A stretch of DNA of 64,000 nucleotides from Camarhynchus parvulus (taxonomy: Eukaryota; Chordata; Aves; Passeriformes; Thraupidae): the NCBI RefSeq assembly GCF_901933205.1, contig NC_044571.1, positions 13,098,420 through 13,162,419 of the forward strand, given 5' to 3'. The translations under genes were made by a program, and so were the position numbers. Shown piece after piece: positions 38,744 through 51,500 of this stretch (its first letter is position 1; each line of letters starts with the position of its first letter). The notes under the pieces were generated by a model. It worked only from the letters and a program-made list of their open reading frames with translations, was not told the origin of the DNA and did no database searches.

Positions 38744-39337
38744 CAGCTGAGGAGAAGACTTTTTTGCTTCAATCTTCAATGGCAACCTCTCTTCCCACAC
38801 CTTGAGTGGATGGAAATCAGGATGGGGACTGGGAGGGCAAAGTCCTTCCCCCTGTAAGTAAAGATCAAGTTTGTAACCACCTGAGGAACCTGAATGGATG
38901 GAAGTCTGTGGGATCTGATAAGCTGCATCCCAGAGTCCTGAGGGAATTGACTGATGCAGTTGCCAAGCCTCTCTCCATGATATTTGAAAAGTCATGACAG
39001 GTGAAGTCAGGTAAAGTCCCTGGTGACTGGAAAAGAGGAACCATTGTACCCATCTCCAAAAGGGTCAACCGGAGGACCCTGGGAGCTGCAGACCTGTCAG
39101 GGTCACCTTTGGAAAGGTCATGGAGCAGATCCCCCCTGGAGCCATGCTAGGGCACGTGGAGAACAGGGAGGAGATTTGGGCTTCACCAAGGGCAAGTCCT
39201 GCCTGGCCAGCTCATTGCCCTTCTGTAATGGAGTGGCTGCATCAGTGAGCAAGGGAAGGGCTACAGATGTCATTTGTCTGGAGTTCTGCAAAGACTTAGA
39301 CACAGCCCCTCATAACATCCTGCTCTCTAAGAGAAGA
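38744..39337 (+). mobile_element. CR1 LINE fragment: reverse-transcriptase part of ORF2, plus strand
   Basis: This internal CR1 piece encodes part of the reverse-transcriptase domain. Readable blocks in order are [48 protein letters not shown], and KGRATDVICLEFCKDLDTAP followed by HNILLSK. The frame breaks at 38995-38997, where a TGA stop follows EKS at a position normally occupied by tryptophan. Coding then resumes in another frame from 39023. In RT motif A the catalytic aspartate is replaced by glutamate (GAG at 39281-39283, LEF instead of LDF). A deletion just before FTKGKSC removes the residues that usually precede it. The copy lacks the CR1 3' end and is a dead, doubly truncated remnant. 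Confidence 0.95.
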
Positions 39338-40312
39338 GGATGCATATACAATAAGAAGAGTATATTTATCTACAATTTTAGACATTTAAAATGTTGAGCC
39401 CTTTCAGCCATCCTTTCTTTTCCCTTAATCATCTTTTCATCTTTTAAAACCTATGGTATAAAGATTACTTCCTCCAAGAGAGAAAGGTCTCAGTCTCTTA
39501 GGTAAAAAACATATAGACATTCATAGAAAATAAAGTTTTATACCAATAAAAGTTCTGCTATGGCAAGTGAAAACAGCGCAGATCTCAGTGCAAGCTAATC
39601 TTTGCTCTGTTTCCCAGAGGAGATATGTATGTATGTATGTTTGCTGCATCTGCATTAACATTTTAGTTCAGATCTAATACAGGTTTTGAATCCAATCTTC
39701 TGAACAGCCCTTCAAATGTGCTTTGATTCTCATTTCAGAGCAGTCCCTGGGATGACAGCTAGAATCTTTTGTATGAATCTAAAATGAAATATACACTCCG
39801 GGGGTACCTCTAATGCTCTCTTAACTACTCCCAGGCACTGAATCCATGGGCTTGGTTTAGAGACTGCCTGAAGTAGTAATCCTTCTAAATGCTTATGGAA
39901 TGAATGTCAGCTCCTGAGTGCCATCTGTTTCTCTGCAGATATAGTCCTGTTGACCTGCATTACTTGTTAATGTAGACATCTTTATACTTCCATCCTATTC
40001 AAGCTCATTTATCTCTGTGGTCTGAGCTGCTTTTGTGTACCATGTCTCTTTTTCGTGGTGATTTAGAACTGGCACTTGACAGAAACCACAAAAATGCCTA
40101 GATTAACTACTTTCTTGGTCAGTCATTGACAATAATTATGTGGCAAATGGGGATATTTTCTTACTAACTTACATGAAGTTTTTATAATTATTCTGAATAA
40201 TGAAAATAGGCATACAACTCCATGCCTTCATCTTGGTTTTTATTTTTATCATAACATTATATAGTTGTCACTTAATCATGTCTGAACAATCTTCCTTCTC
40301 CTAAACATTATA
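39338..40312. other. Spacer, no gene recognised
   Basis: AT-rich sequence without a recognised element. It contains a short ATGT microsatellite (four units, 39625-39640). The CR1 piece on the left ends abruptly without a terminal repeat. Confidence 0.55.
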
Positions 40313-40826
40313 TAGAATCACAGAATCATTAAGGTTGGAAAAGACCTCTGAGACCATTGAGTCAAACTGTTAACTCAGCACCACCTTGTTCCCTACTAAA
40401 CCGTGTCCCCAGTGCCACATTCACACCCTTTGAATACTTCCAAGGATGATGATTCCACCACTTCTCTGGGCAATTCCTGAACACCCTTTCATTGCAGAAA
40501 TTTTTCCTAATATCTCATCCAAACCTCCCCAGGCACAACTTTCCATCATTTCCTCTCTTCCTGTTGCGTTACTTGAGAGAAGAGACCAACACCAATCTCA
40601 CTACAAGCTCCTTTCAGGCATTTGCAGAGAGTGATATGGGATCTCTTTTTCTTCAAGCTAAACACCCCCAGCTCCCTCAGCTGCTCCTCATGAGACCTGT
40701 GCTCCAGACCCTTCCCCAGCTCTGCTGCCCTTCTCTGAACTCACTCCAGCTCCTCAATGCTTTCTTGTAGTGAGGGGCACAAAACTGATCGCAGGATTTG
40801 AGGTGTGGCCTCAGCAGTGCCAAGTA
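40313..40826 (-). mobile_element. CR1 LINE fragment, 3' end, minus strand
   Basis: ATAGAATCACAGAATCATTA and AGGTTGGAAAAGACCTC open the copy. CACCACTTCTCTGGGCAATT, CAAACCTCCCCAGGCACAAC, AGACCCTTCCCCAGCTCTG and CAGGATTTGAGGTGTGGCCT follow in reverse-complement CR1 order. About 510 bp remain; the 5' side is truncated. Its 3' end type (TTGGAAAAGACC) matches 8062. No intact reading frame remains. Confidence 0.95.
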
Positions 40827-42221
40827 TGCACTGTGCCTGTATCACACTGGTCTCTATCATTAGAGCTCATAAAATTCACCTCCTTATTCTTGTGTTACCT
40901 TTGCCTTGTTGTTATTCTTGAAACTGTGGAGTCTGCAGAACTTTCTTGCGTGCTTTCTGGTGAGTTGCAACCATCTCAGGTTTCTTTTATAGTTTTTTTA
41001 ACCCAGTGTCCTTTTCTATTAGTCTGCTTGTCATGATATGTTCTACTTACATTACTCATACAGTAACAAATCATGATCTTTCCAATAATTGGAGATTTGC
41101 AAAGTAGCACCTTTTATCTGTGCTATTTCCTAATTATCCTATAATTAGGAAAAAAATTACTTGCTTTTTGTTTTGTCTGTTTTGAGTTGGACCTAAATAG
41201 GTAATGTCAATTTTACTACCATCATAGAAATTACTTAGAATAAACACTTCAGACTTACTTTCAGGATTGTGCACATGTTCTCAAAATCTTGACAAAGTAT
41301 CACATTACTCTGCTAGAGCACCATATTTGCCATAAATCAAAATATCCAATTGATTGTTCCATAACCAAAGTCAGAACTTCCATTTTTTCCCAAAATCATA
41401 AGTGGGCTAGTATAACTACAAAGTGATTTTTAGAAGGGGTAACTGTGTAACTTATAAAAAATTAGAATACATGTTTTGTTCAGGTGTAATTGCTGCTTTT
41501 ATTTAAAGTGAAGGTACAGGGTAAAGGAAAACAAGAAATTAAATCAGACTTCATCTGAGTCCCCCTGCTTTTTTTCAGGAGAATTTAAAGGAGATTGTTT
41601 GCTATTTCATTTGAGAATGTAGTGCAATCTTAATGTCTAAAAAGTTTTTGTAAGTACTTAACTTCCTAGAAGACTTACACACCTATCTTGCAGAGACAGT
41701 GGGCCAAAGCCTTGTCAAAGTTTGCACAGACAACAAACTTGGAAAAGAACTTCCATGCCCTCATAAAAAGTTCTGATGACAGGCATTGAAACATCCTGGG
41801 TCTGCTTGAAATTGCTTTCCATTCCTTTAGAAGTGGGCTTTTCATTTATTCATGTACATTTTCAGGATTATCTAGTTTCACTCTTCACAGGCTGTGAACC
41901 ATGCTGATGGAATCAGTGCATTCAGCTTTTAGTAGTTAGCAGTGGAGCATGAACCTCTACTGGAGAGAGGGGGAATACAAGCAGCTTTTCCTTTTTTATA
42001 TCCATTTGCTCTGGACAGGGTGGTTATACTTACCAGGTATTGCTGAAGAAGACAAAGAACATCAAGTCATGAACCAAAACAAACTGACTTGAAAATTAAT
42101 TGTGATTAGCTACAGAGAAGAAATCACATCACTTCTATAAAATCATAAATAAGGTTTCAGTGTATCCTGATGGGGAAAAATATTGACACAGACAATGAAG
42201 ACATAATTGTGTGTACACCTT
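40827..42221. other. Spacer left of the nested LTR pair, no gene recognised
   Basis: About 1.4 kb of AT-rich unclassified sequence between a CR1 copy and the outer LTR. I see no internal retroviral coding region here, so the outer LTR has no body on this side. Confidence 0.55.
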
Positions 42222-42613
42222 TGTGCTGCTTTTGCCTGGGGTAGAGTTGATTTCCTTCATAGCAACTAATGTGGAGCTATGGTTTGGATTTGTGCTGGAA
42301 ACAGTGCTGATAACACAGGGGTGCTTTAGTTCCTGCTGAGCAGTGTTAGCACAGAATTAAGCTTTTCCCTGACACTCACCCTACCTCACCAGTGGGCAGG
42401 CTGGAGGGGCACAAGAGCTGGGATACAACCAGGACAGCTGATGCCAGCCTGTCAAACAGATATCCCACAGCACATGGCAATAAATCTGGGGTAAGTAGTA
42501 GAAAGGCTGAACATTCTGAATGATGGTGTTTGTATTCCAAAGCCACTGTTGCATGAGATGAATTCCTGCTTTCCTGGGGATGGCCAAATACCTGCCTGCT
42601 TATGGGAAGTGGT

Positions 42614-43867
42614 TTTAAGAGAGCACTTGAGGAGCACAATTGCTTGTCTCAAAAACTCTTAAGGCCACAGAACAACTTTGTTGTAATCTTATTGCAAAAG
42701 TTTCATAACTTCTTGGTGTTTTGCATGGGCATCTCCTCACAGCGCTGATTCCTTCCTTCCTCACAGCCAACTCTCTTCTCAACCAGCTAACCCACTCTTT
42801 TATAGCACTCATCCTCATTGCACTCAGCTGTGGCCTGGTAAGGGCAGGCCTGTTCCTAATCTTTGCTGATTAGTACAGCTGCAGCTTCTCAGGGGTGAGA
42901 TTGCCTTCTGCACTGTCTTTCTTTTCTTGCAATCTATCTCCCCACACGACTTTGCTATGGGATAAGTGACAGAATGGCACAAACTCCAGGCCTAGGGGAG
43001 ACAAGATATCTGGTTAGCACATCCTGGTTAATGCATCAGGACAAAAATTCCCACTGTGGCAAACTGTGTAGACAAGCAACTGCTGGTATGCATATCACCC
43101 ATCAAACAAAGATCAGCCAAGTTATGGGACTGCTGGCATCTGTGGCCACCAACAACCACCAAAGCCCCCCCACCAAATACGCCTCTGTAAATACCTGCAA
43201 CATGGACTATAAGTTAAGCCACCACAGCAGGAACTTAAATAGGATAAAGGTGATACTATTTGTCTGGGTGTTACCTCAGACCTAGGGCGAGGTTAACAAG
43301 TCTTGGTAAGAATGTATTGGAGAAAAAAATACAGAATTTTTGGGCCACAAGGAAAAGCAACTCAGCAACTGTGCTGAAATCAGCCCCAGTTGGGTAAAAG
43401 GTAGTTCTGCCAAAGGGGAGATTGTGACCACCAACTCAGGGCCCACTGACCTGAGAAACACACCCCAAAAAACTCAAGAGAAGAAAAAGACTGAGCATGA
43501 GGACTAATCAGCATTAGAAGCAAGGGAATCATTTAACCAATAGAACTGTGTAGCCAAAGAGCATTTATTCCTTTGGTGGCCAAAATGCATAAATAGCAAA
43601 CATTTTGAACAGCCTCAGCACCCTCACCACTGAAAGGTGGTGAAGAAGGACCAGTGGGATGCTGTTGGATACACAGGTGGTGAATATCTTCTGCTTGATC
43701 AATCTCATTCACTTCTGCACCCTCTCTCTGTCCTCTCTTTCCTATTTCTTTTTATCTCTCTACCATCACATTTTATTGTTATAAAATCCATACTATTGAC
43801 TTCAGCATATGGTGTTATTTGCACCTTAATTCAGGTGGAGGTATCTCTCAATAATATGCTCATAACA
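42614..43867 (-). mobile_element. Nested long solo LTR, minus strand, with GTGGT target-site duplication
   Basis: This 1,254-bp block interrupts the outer LTR exactly between two copies of GTGGT (42609-42613 and 43868-43872), a 5-bp target-site duplication. On the minus strand it starts TGTTATGAGC and ends GCTCTCTTAAA, an imperfect terminal inverted repeat in which the expected terminal CA has been lost. Near its minus-strand 3' end are TATAAAAG (plus positions 42797-42804) and, about 105 bases further, an AATAAG polyadenylation-like signal (42687-42692). That spacing fits a U3 of about 1 kb followed by R and U5. No gag, pol or env sequence is present. Alternatively the block could be two abutting LTR fragments. 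Class I, II and III elements give 4-, 6- and 5-bp duplications, so 5 bp favours an ERVL-like element. Confidence 0.68.
42797..42804 (-). promoter_or_regulatory. TATA box of the nested LTR
   Basis: The minus strand reads GTGCTATAAAAGAGTGGG here, a strong TATA-box match about 105 bases upstream of the AATAAG signal of the same LTR. The placement is what an LTR core promoter requires. Activity is not implied. Confidence 0.5.
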
Positions 43868-44057
43868 GTGGTGAATGGATTTCTTGTCTTACTTTGCTTG
43901 CATGTGCAGTTTCTGCTCCACCTATTAAATTGTCTTTATCTTGGCCCACCACGTTTTTTACAGTTTTACCTTTCTGATTCTCCCCCCAATTCCAGCAGGG
44001 GGAAGCAGTCAAGCAGATGTGTGTGGCTGCAGTTTTGGCTGGGATTAAACCTCTGCA

Positions 44058-47000
44058 AACTCTCAGACTCTGAGCCATGGACAAGATGTAGTGTGGAAGC
44101 TAAGCAGAAAAGATCATTTTTTGAGGAATAGGTATTTCAGCTCAGGCTGTGAACTGTAATAGCTCAGTCTGGACTTCTACATTTTGCACAGATAAGATGA
44201 GTGCTGCAAAGATTTCCAAAGTTCTCCACAAAAACAGATCAAATTAATGTCTCTTTTCCTTTTCCCCTTCAGACTCCAGGTGTCTCTGTATATCAGAAAA
44301 GGAAAACCTGTGAAACTACTGACAGAGCACTAGAAGAATTCCTGTGACAGTGCAAGAAAAACGAAGTTTCAACCCAATCTAAGGATAGTTTTTAATTTCT
44401 TTTCTTATCAATACAATCAGAGCAAAAATGTTATTGTTTCACTAAGACATTAAGTATAAATAAATATATATGTATGTCTGGAGCATTCCATCTTATACAG
44501 TGATGACAAGCATGGATTTGTTTTCATCCTTCAGTCTGTGTGATACTTTTTCTGCTGCTCCTTGTTTTATTCATTTACATAGCCAAGAGATAAAAGTAGG
44601 AAAGATTTTCTATTAAAACCTTCGCATTTTTGTATCCCCTTAGGATTGTTTTTTAGATAAACATAGTTTTTAACTAAACTTTGTTTCCTAAGCAAATGAT
44701 GGCCCTGATTTTAAACCTCCATATGAATGATTTCTTTTTTAGTTTACAGGAATAGACCTGTCACATAATTGCGAGCAAAAGCTCTTCCTAGCTAATTAGG
44801 AAGACACAAAAGCATGAGGCAGACCTCCAGGAAAAACTAATTGCACAAGCCAAGGGAGTGATTACAGGAATCCTAAATATGAGAAAAGTCACAAATTCAG
44901 TGTAGTATATTCCTTTGGTGACATAAATACATTTTTAAAAAATGTTTGCCCTGTAGCAATGCAATTTATTATCTCCTTTTGTTTAAAAAAGCCCCTATTT
45001 TTCCATGGAAAACTTTGAAAGGCTTTGTATTTCAAAAGAGTTCTGCTTTCACATCATATTCGATGCAAAACTATTTTAATAAGGCACTGTAGGTAAGCAC
45101 ATGGATAAAAGATACACAAGCCTTTTATTTGTCTAATTCCATTTGATCTATGCCATATGTAGGCATATCTTAATAGAGTATTTTGTTTTGAACTTTTGGG
45201 AAATGCCCTCTATAAGATTCAGCATATAAACTTTGTAGTTTTGAAAATGATGCATGGTATTTACAGGAAAAAAAATTCATTACATTTTTTAACACTAAAT
45301 TATTCTGTTTCTAAAGGGATTTAAGATAAGTATCTTAGCTCTCCAATCAGCCATAATGACTAACATGTCTTCTGTGTAACACATGTGGGGTACTTCTGGG
45401 AAATCCTGAAAAAATTTATATTTATACATGAAGGCAAAACTCTTCCTTGCTTCACTTCTCCTCCTCCCCTAAGCTGGACTAGTAAAAAGGGAATGAATTA
45501 AACTACTTTTTATTTCAACAAGAATTTGCAAGGGTTTCTTTGTCCACCAGAGCAGCAGTGTGGGAAACAGTCATGTTCTCTTCTCCCTTAAAAGCAAAGG
45601 ACGGAGCCCTTCTCCTGCTCCTGCCTTGTCCCACGATGTCCTGGGCTCTGACAACAGGAGCAGCCCCCCCTCTACACCCCCTTGGGCCAGGCTGTGGCAG
45701 CTGAGGCCGCCCACCCACACAGGACCCTCTGCTACTCACCAGCAAGGTGCGACTCCATAGGGCTCATTGGGGAGGGTAGCCTAGAAGAAAATATCTTGCT
45801 TAAAATGAGAGCTGATATTTCAGCAGGAGAATAACATAATGTCAGGAGCTGAACTGAAAATCCAACACAAGCCTCTTGGATCCATGACCAAATCCAGTTT
45901 CCACCTGGTGTCTGATAAATTTACTGCAAAACCGAAATATTAGGCCAATATGTGTAATCAGTCATCTGTAGGTACATATTCCACAGCTTTACACTAAGTT
46001 TTTGCCTTGAAAGATGCTTTTTCAAATAGCCTTAACATAGTCAAATCAAAGCTAATTTCCATTACGATTAGGCCATCCATTTACCCATCAGTGAAGTTCA
46101 CAGTATTTTCATGCTAAATTTCACATTTCAAACTTAATCTTTTGCAGCTCTAGGGCTGGTCAGGGAGAGGTCAGTCACAGCTGTTCTGTTGTAAAACAGG
46201 AAAAGCATTCCTAATTGCTTTGTGTTCCAGTATCTCTGACCAGCAGAGATGCTGCAACTTTCCTCAGATTTACCAGTGTAGCAGGGGAAGGCTTTACCCC
46301 CCAGATAACTCCTCCTTAGGTGTGTGACAATCTGAGAAACATGGTGTTACAGAAAAACACCTAGCCACAGGGGCAGCTAGCAAACCTCCTAACTTTTGTC
46401 CATCCTACTGCATGCACATTATTGCACACACCAGCATGAAAATATTTTATTTGCCCGAGTGAGTAGCTGGAAGTACTCACGTGTTTCATATTTATTTTAA
46501 GCTATTATCATTAGTAATAGTAGTAGTAACATATAACAGAAATAAATCAGGACATCATAAAAGAGAGTAAAAAAATCAGTTGTTACAAAGAATGAACCGA
46601 TTAAATAAATCTGATTCTCTAATGATATCTAATAATGTGAGGGGAAAAGGGAGATGATAAATTCAATACTAAAAGTGAGAGGAAAAATAAGAATATGGGC
46701 TATGTGAGGAAGGCAACCATGAACCATATTATTTGCTCAGAAACACTCTGCTGGAACATTTATGGTCTTTCAGAAACATGTATATAGAGAATACTTCTCT
46801 GCAGTGGGAGTGCGAGAGTAACCATAAAATAGTTTAATTAGCAGAACTTGGAAGTCTATATTTATGTTACTCTGATAGTGTCTTCTAGATCCAAAAAGCA
46901 TTTTGCTCTTTATTAATCTCAGACCTTAGAAGATAAAAGCAGTTTCTACTTCCCTGTAAGACACAAGCCAGACCCATCTTTACCCAGAGCTAAGGGGAAA

Positions 47001-48178
47001 AGAGGGAAGAAAACTGTGTATCAAATATACTTGATGTGTATAAAACAGAATATTTCACACTCATGGTGCATAAACTGTCTTTCTGTCTCATCTTCATACA
47101 GCATTTGTGTCATGGGTTCTGCTCCAGCAGGGTCATGACTTCTGTTATTGTCTGAATAAGCAACAGCAACAGCTGAAATGATTTACAACCAGCCTGCACC
47201 TTTTTAATGACAGAGGTTACAGAGCAATTTGGAGAGTTTAAAGTGGCATCAAGCAGGGCTTAAAATTCTTTTGAGCATGATGAATTTTTACCTGTAGGTT
47301 AAAGAACACAGTGCTAAAGTTTAGCTTGGAAATTCCAGATGACATTCATAACTGATGTCAGCAGCTCCACAACACCCATAAATGTGTGTCCCTGTGTGTG
47401 TGCACACATGCACACTCATGTAGATATATATAAATATTCCTATTGGCATATCTTCAATAAAGACATACTCAAAACCAGCTGGTAAATAAGAACAGTAAGC
47501 TCAGTGAGAGAAATGAGCAGTCATTCCTGTTCTGTCAAAATAGTGCACCTTCCACTACATTCTCCTTTTAAAGTATTTTTTAAGGCAATTCTGTAGGAAT
47601 TGGAAGTATCTGCCAAAAGTCCTTTGACATTTTGATTTCTATGTCACCTACCTGACTCTAGGCTGGGAATAAACTATAATATAATTTCTTAAATTAGGCT
47701 GACATATGGCACTCAATGGTTTCTGGTCCCTATTGCTACAAAAATACATTGACTGCTTTGTGGTTTTGATGCTTAAATGCTTTAGATAACAAAAAATGAA
47801 TGCATTAGTGGCATCAACTACACACAGAGTTTGTGTTCTCATCTGATCCTGGAGCCTGTAAAACCCTGAGAATATGATGGGCACACCCATCTGACTGTGC
47901 CAGCCTTCTTTGCTTCATCTCAGTAACAGTGGCCCAAATAAATTCACGCTTGCCATTATAGTGTTTTTGCCCTGTACACAGGAATGCTAAGAAAGGCTTT
48001 TCTTCCACTGGCAGTCTGCCTGTTCAATTTTCTAAGGTTTTGTTTTTTTGAAAAGCGCATCCTGATCCATAAGTGCATTCAGGGAAGGAGTAATAAGGGT
48101 ACACCAACAAATAGCCTAGTTAATAAACCAGATTAGTGAATATGCCTTGCATTTAGACGAACCGCAACCATTCTGCTT
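44058..48178. other. AT-rich spacer, no gene recognised
   Basis: No retroelement was recognised. A small GC-rich patch at about 45595-45760 opens frames on both strands (66 and 76 codons) without a recognisable domain. An alternating purine/pyrimidine tract lies at 47393-47415 and is listed separately. A TAG/TAA-rich patch sits at about 46508-46530. Confidence 0.5.
47393..47415. repeat. Alternating TG/CA tract
   Basis: Twenty-three bases alternate pyrimidine and purine without interruption, from a TG run into CACACATGCACAC. The tract is partly self-complementary, so it could form a cruciform or Z-DNA. It is a short dinucleotide microsatellite by composition. Confidence 0.7.
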
Positions 48179-48520
48179 CATAGAATCACAGAATATGGTG
48201 TGGAAGGAATTCATCAGGAACATCAAGTACAAGTCCAGGTGTCATGATTTAAGCACAGACAGACACCCCAAGAATCCCACCATGTTCCTGAGAGCATTGT
48301 CCAAATGCTTCTTGACCTCTGTCAGGCTTGGTGCTGTGACCACTTCCCTGGGGAGCCTGTTCCAGTGCCCAAACATCCTCTTTGGCGAAAAACTTTTTCT
48401 TTATATCCAGCATAAATATCCCACAACTCAGCTTCATGCCATTTCCTCAAGTCCTCTCACTGGTCTCAAGAGTGAAGAGATCAGTTCTTGCTCCTCGGCT
48501 TTCCCTCATGAGGTTATCCA
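48179..48520 (-). mobile_element. CR1 LINE fragment, 3' end, minus strand
   Basis: CATAGAATCACAGAATATGG opens the copy. CATGTTCCTGAGAGCATTG, GGGGAGCCTGTTCCAGTGCC and CAGCTTCATGCCATTTCCTC follow in reverse-complement CR1 order, fading out near TTTCCCTCATGAGG. About 340 bp remain. The 3' end has the same AATATG wording as the copies at 4826 and 18801, so they are probably one subfamily. The open frames across it are fortuitous. Confidence 0.94.
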
Positions 48521-51500
48521 GTTTTTATAGAGTTAGGAAAACCATTTCTAGGAGCACCAAATTAAAACTTATTTTCTTATGGCTGCCTCGTTTCTTGTTG
48601 CACTCAATGTACATCATCTCTTCCTAGAGTTTTTCTCAGGTGTTCACTGTAGCTGCTTCTTATGCTACTTCTCTGTGTCCAGCAAGATCAGCCATCCCTT
48701 CATTCAGGACAGCTGTGTATTGAATTTCTATTTCATGACATATTTTCATGAACAAACCAGATTTTGCATACCTTTTGAATCCTATTCTGAATTATTTTCT
48801 TGAAATTGTCAACTGGATTTTATTCTTCTTCAGTGTGGTAAACACTCATGGTCATATAGGAATCATAGAGGAAATTGAGAGAAAAAAATGAACAGAAAAA
48901 TTCCTGTACCTACAATGATATAATTATAAATTATCTCTACTGTGACTTCTAACTGGAACTAAGGCAGTGAAGGTCAAGTAGGAGGCATGCATGTAGGTAG
49001 GAGCAGACAGTAGCATTGAGACTATTAAAAGTCATGTGAATCTGTTATTATCATGCGTCTCTGTTATTAATAATCAACAGAACAGAGCCCTGCTCTACTC
49101 CCACAGTGTTGCCATTGACATCTGCTGCTCAACAACTTTTCATATTAAAGTCTGAGTACCATTTTGGGAGGAATTGATTTCCAGAAGGAGGGGTGGACCT
49201 TGGGTGAAACAAAGTAGGATGTTTTCCATTGCCAAACCGCAGAACAGAATTTAATATAATTAACAAGCAATATAATCTGCTGTGCACAATTGAGGAGGAG
49301 TTCTTCCTCCTACTCTTTGGATGGACTCTCTATTTGCATTCTAAGGTCTGCAGGAGAAAAATGGTTTTTTGTTTGCATTGTGCAAAGTCCTGAGGCGCCT
49401 GATTTGAGCTGGGACTAAATGTTGCCAAAAGAAGATGTTCTTTGCTGTAATATCCAAGTTCTCTATTTCTAGCATCTGTTTGACCCATGAAGAGCTGTGG
49501 ACTTGGGTCCATCTGTATCAGGGCTGAAGTGCCAAGAGGGGCTTGCTTTCCCTGGTCAGCAGTACTTGCTCAGGCACTACTGCACTTTTCCATCTCCTCC
49601 CATATCATTTCCCTACATTTCATATGATATTTCTTTGCTATCCCCAGCCATTTAAAAACATTCATGATCATATTCTACACTTGTACCAACCTCACACTAG
49701 TATTTATATTTCCCAAAGTGGAAGGGCGAGTCTGTTGCTGTTCTTGGAGCCAGCACTGGCATCACAAGTCCCCAAAGACTCCATGTTCTTCCTAAAAGTG
49801 AGATCTTTCTGATCAGAAGTCACTGGGAAAGTATTTGTGCCATCAACCTTATAGAAACTTAGAAATTTAAATTTAATTTTTTGTCAGTAGTTAGATGGCA
49901 GGCGGTACTTTCATACTCAACATCCTTGGTGATGATATGCAAACAGCAAAGTAAACATAACTATTATCAATTTTAATCTCTGTAGCAAACCAAGAGAAAG
50001 TAACTCAAATATACCATGAAGTAAAAAAAAACAAAAAAAGAGAGACTTCATGTTCAACTTTTTCCAAGGTATTTTTTTCCTATTTCTAAGCCACAGAGGA
50101 AAAGGAAAGAAATAGGTATTGGTGATGGAGTGGCCTCTTGAAAGAAATGTGTATTTACTTGTTGTTTTCCTTCCTTGTCTCTGTTTCATTAATTTTATTT
50201 CTCTGATACTAAAGCATAGATATCTAAAAATAAAATATTGAATTTATTCAGGGAAATCTTCATTGGAGACACAATAAATGTTGCTTTCAGGATTCACAGG
50301 GCTCTGGTTTTCTTAGTTTAAGTTTTTATTTTTACCATAGTTCACAGATCTACAACTTTCACAGAACAGGCTCAGCAGTTCTGTGTGAAATGTAAGCTCA
50401 GCAGTGCCTTTAGGTCCTGAGTCCTTGGTAGGCAGCATATGAATAAGCTATGAGAAGAGAATGCTCAGACCTTGAAAATTATACAAGTTGTTTGATGATG
50501 AAGATATTAAGTAGCAAAGAAGGAAACCAAAGTGTAAAGATGACTTGGAATGCTAATAACTCAATAGAATTATGTATTGAGTATGATTTTAACCCTCATC
50601 CCTAGACTGAAAGAGAGATAAGGGAAAAGTACCCAAAGAAAAATTCCATATGCTATGCCTACTCTTCTTTCTGTTGACTTCCACTACTTAGTCATCTCAT
50701 ATATCATAGAATGTCTGTAAAGATTTGGAGAGCACAGCAATCACACTATGCAGAGACCTGGCATATATAAATGATACATTTGCCACTAGGGCTACAGCTC
50801 ATCTCCATAATCCTCATAAATTTTGGGAAGAAAGAGCAAGAGAGGCTCCCATCTGATGTAAATTGGCAAAGATCTATTAACGTCAGTGGTGCTGGGCTGA
50901 TTTACACCATCTGAGGAATCAGCCTTGCTCAGCCATTGACTAAATGCTGCCACTAGTGAACAGGCTGAGCCAAATAAACTGCAGCTAGCACTCACCACAA
51001 TTCACTGGATTCCTTAAGAAGTCATGATTCTAATGCATAGTACTATTACAGATAAATTTAAAGGTAGATTTATCTAGGAAATGCCAGCAAGCTTCAGATA
51101 TATAGGTATAGGTAGCTATAGATGCAGACAAAACTTCTTAATCTAATCTTAGTTATACTGCTGGAAACCTAGGTGAATTCTACTGACATGGAGCTGATTT
51201 TTACCACAATATCAGAAACTAGAAAGAAGCATTGGAAATATCTCGTGGAGAGAAAGTGTTTTTCATTCATGTTCTCCTGTTTTCTTCTGGAAAGACTTGT
51301 TCTCTCTGTGTGTTCCCCATGCTCAAGCCCTAAGCACCATATACATATCCACAGGGCCGAGGCAGCATTGCCATCATGCTTGCTTTTCCTGTGGGAATGA
51401 TGTCCTGTAGTGACACCACAGATTTCCAGCACAGGGAAGAGTCTGCCCTTATCTTCTCTCTAAATGTGCAGGCAAACTCACACTCCATTGCCTTAACTCA

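Larger units (their letters stand above)
42222..44057 (+). mobile_element. Avian endogenous-retrovirus solo LTR, plus strand, split by a nested LTR
   Basis: The left part (42222-42613) begins TGTGCTGCTTTTGCCTGG and includes GTTTGGATTTGTGCTGGAAA and TGCTGAGCAGTGTTAGCACA. The right part (43868-44057) continues with GAATGGATTTCTTG, CACCTATTAAATTGTC and TCTGATTCTCCCCCC, ending TTAAACCTCTGCA. Together they form about 577 bp with TG...CA ends, matching from memory a widespread avian ERVL-like LTR. Plus orientation is shown by the ATTAAA polyadenylation signal (43924-43929) and the pyrimidine-rich 3' part. A degenerate TATA-like GCAATAAATCTG lies near 42478. No flanking target-site duplication is clear and no internal region remains. 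The inner insertion is later than this LTR. The family name is uncertain. Confidence 0.82.

Noticed and set aside
43637..44131. 164-codon plus-strand open frame
   Set aside because: It crosses the boundary between the nested LTR and the outer LTR, so it cannot be an ancestral gene.
48860..48875. GGAATCATAGAGG resembling a CR1 3' terminus
   Set aside because: Too short, and the flanks are unrelated to CR1.
50703..50720. TCATAGAATGTCTG resembling a CR1 3' terminus
   Set aside because: No CR1 UTR sequence continues from it.
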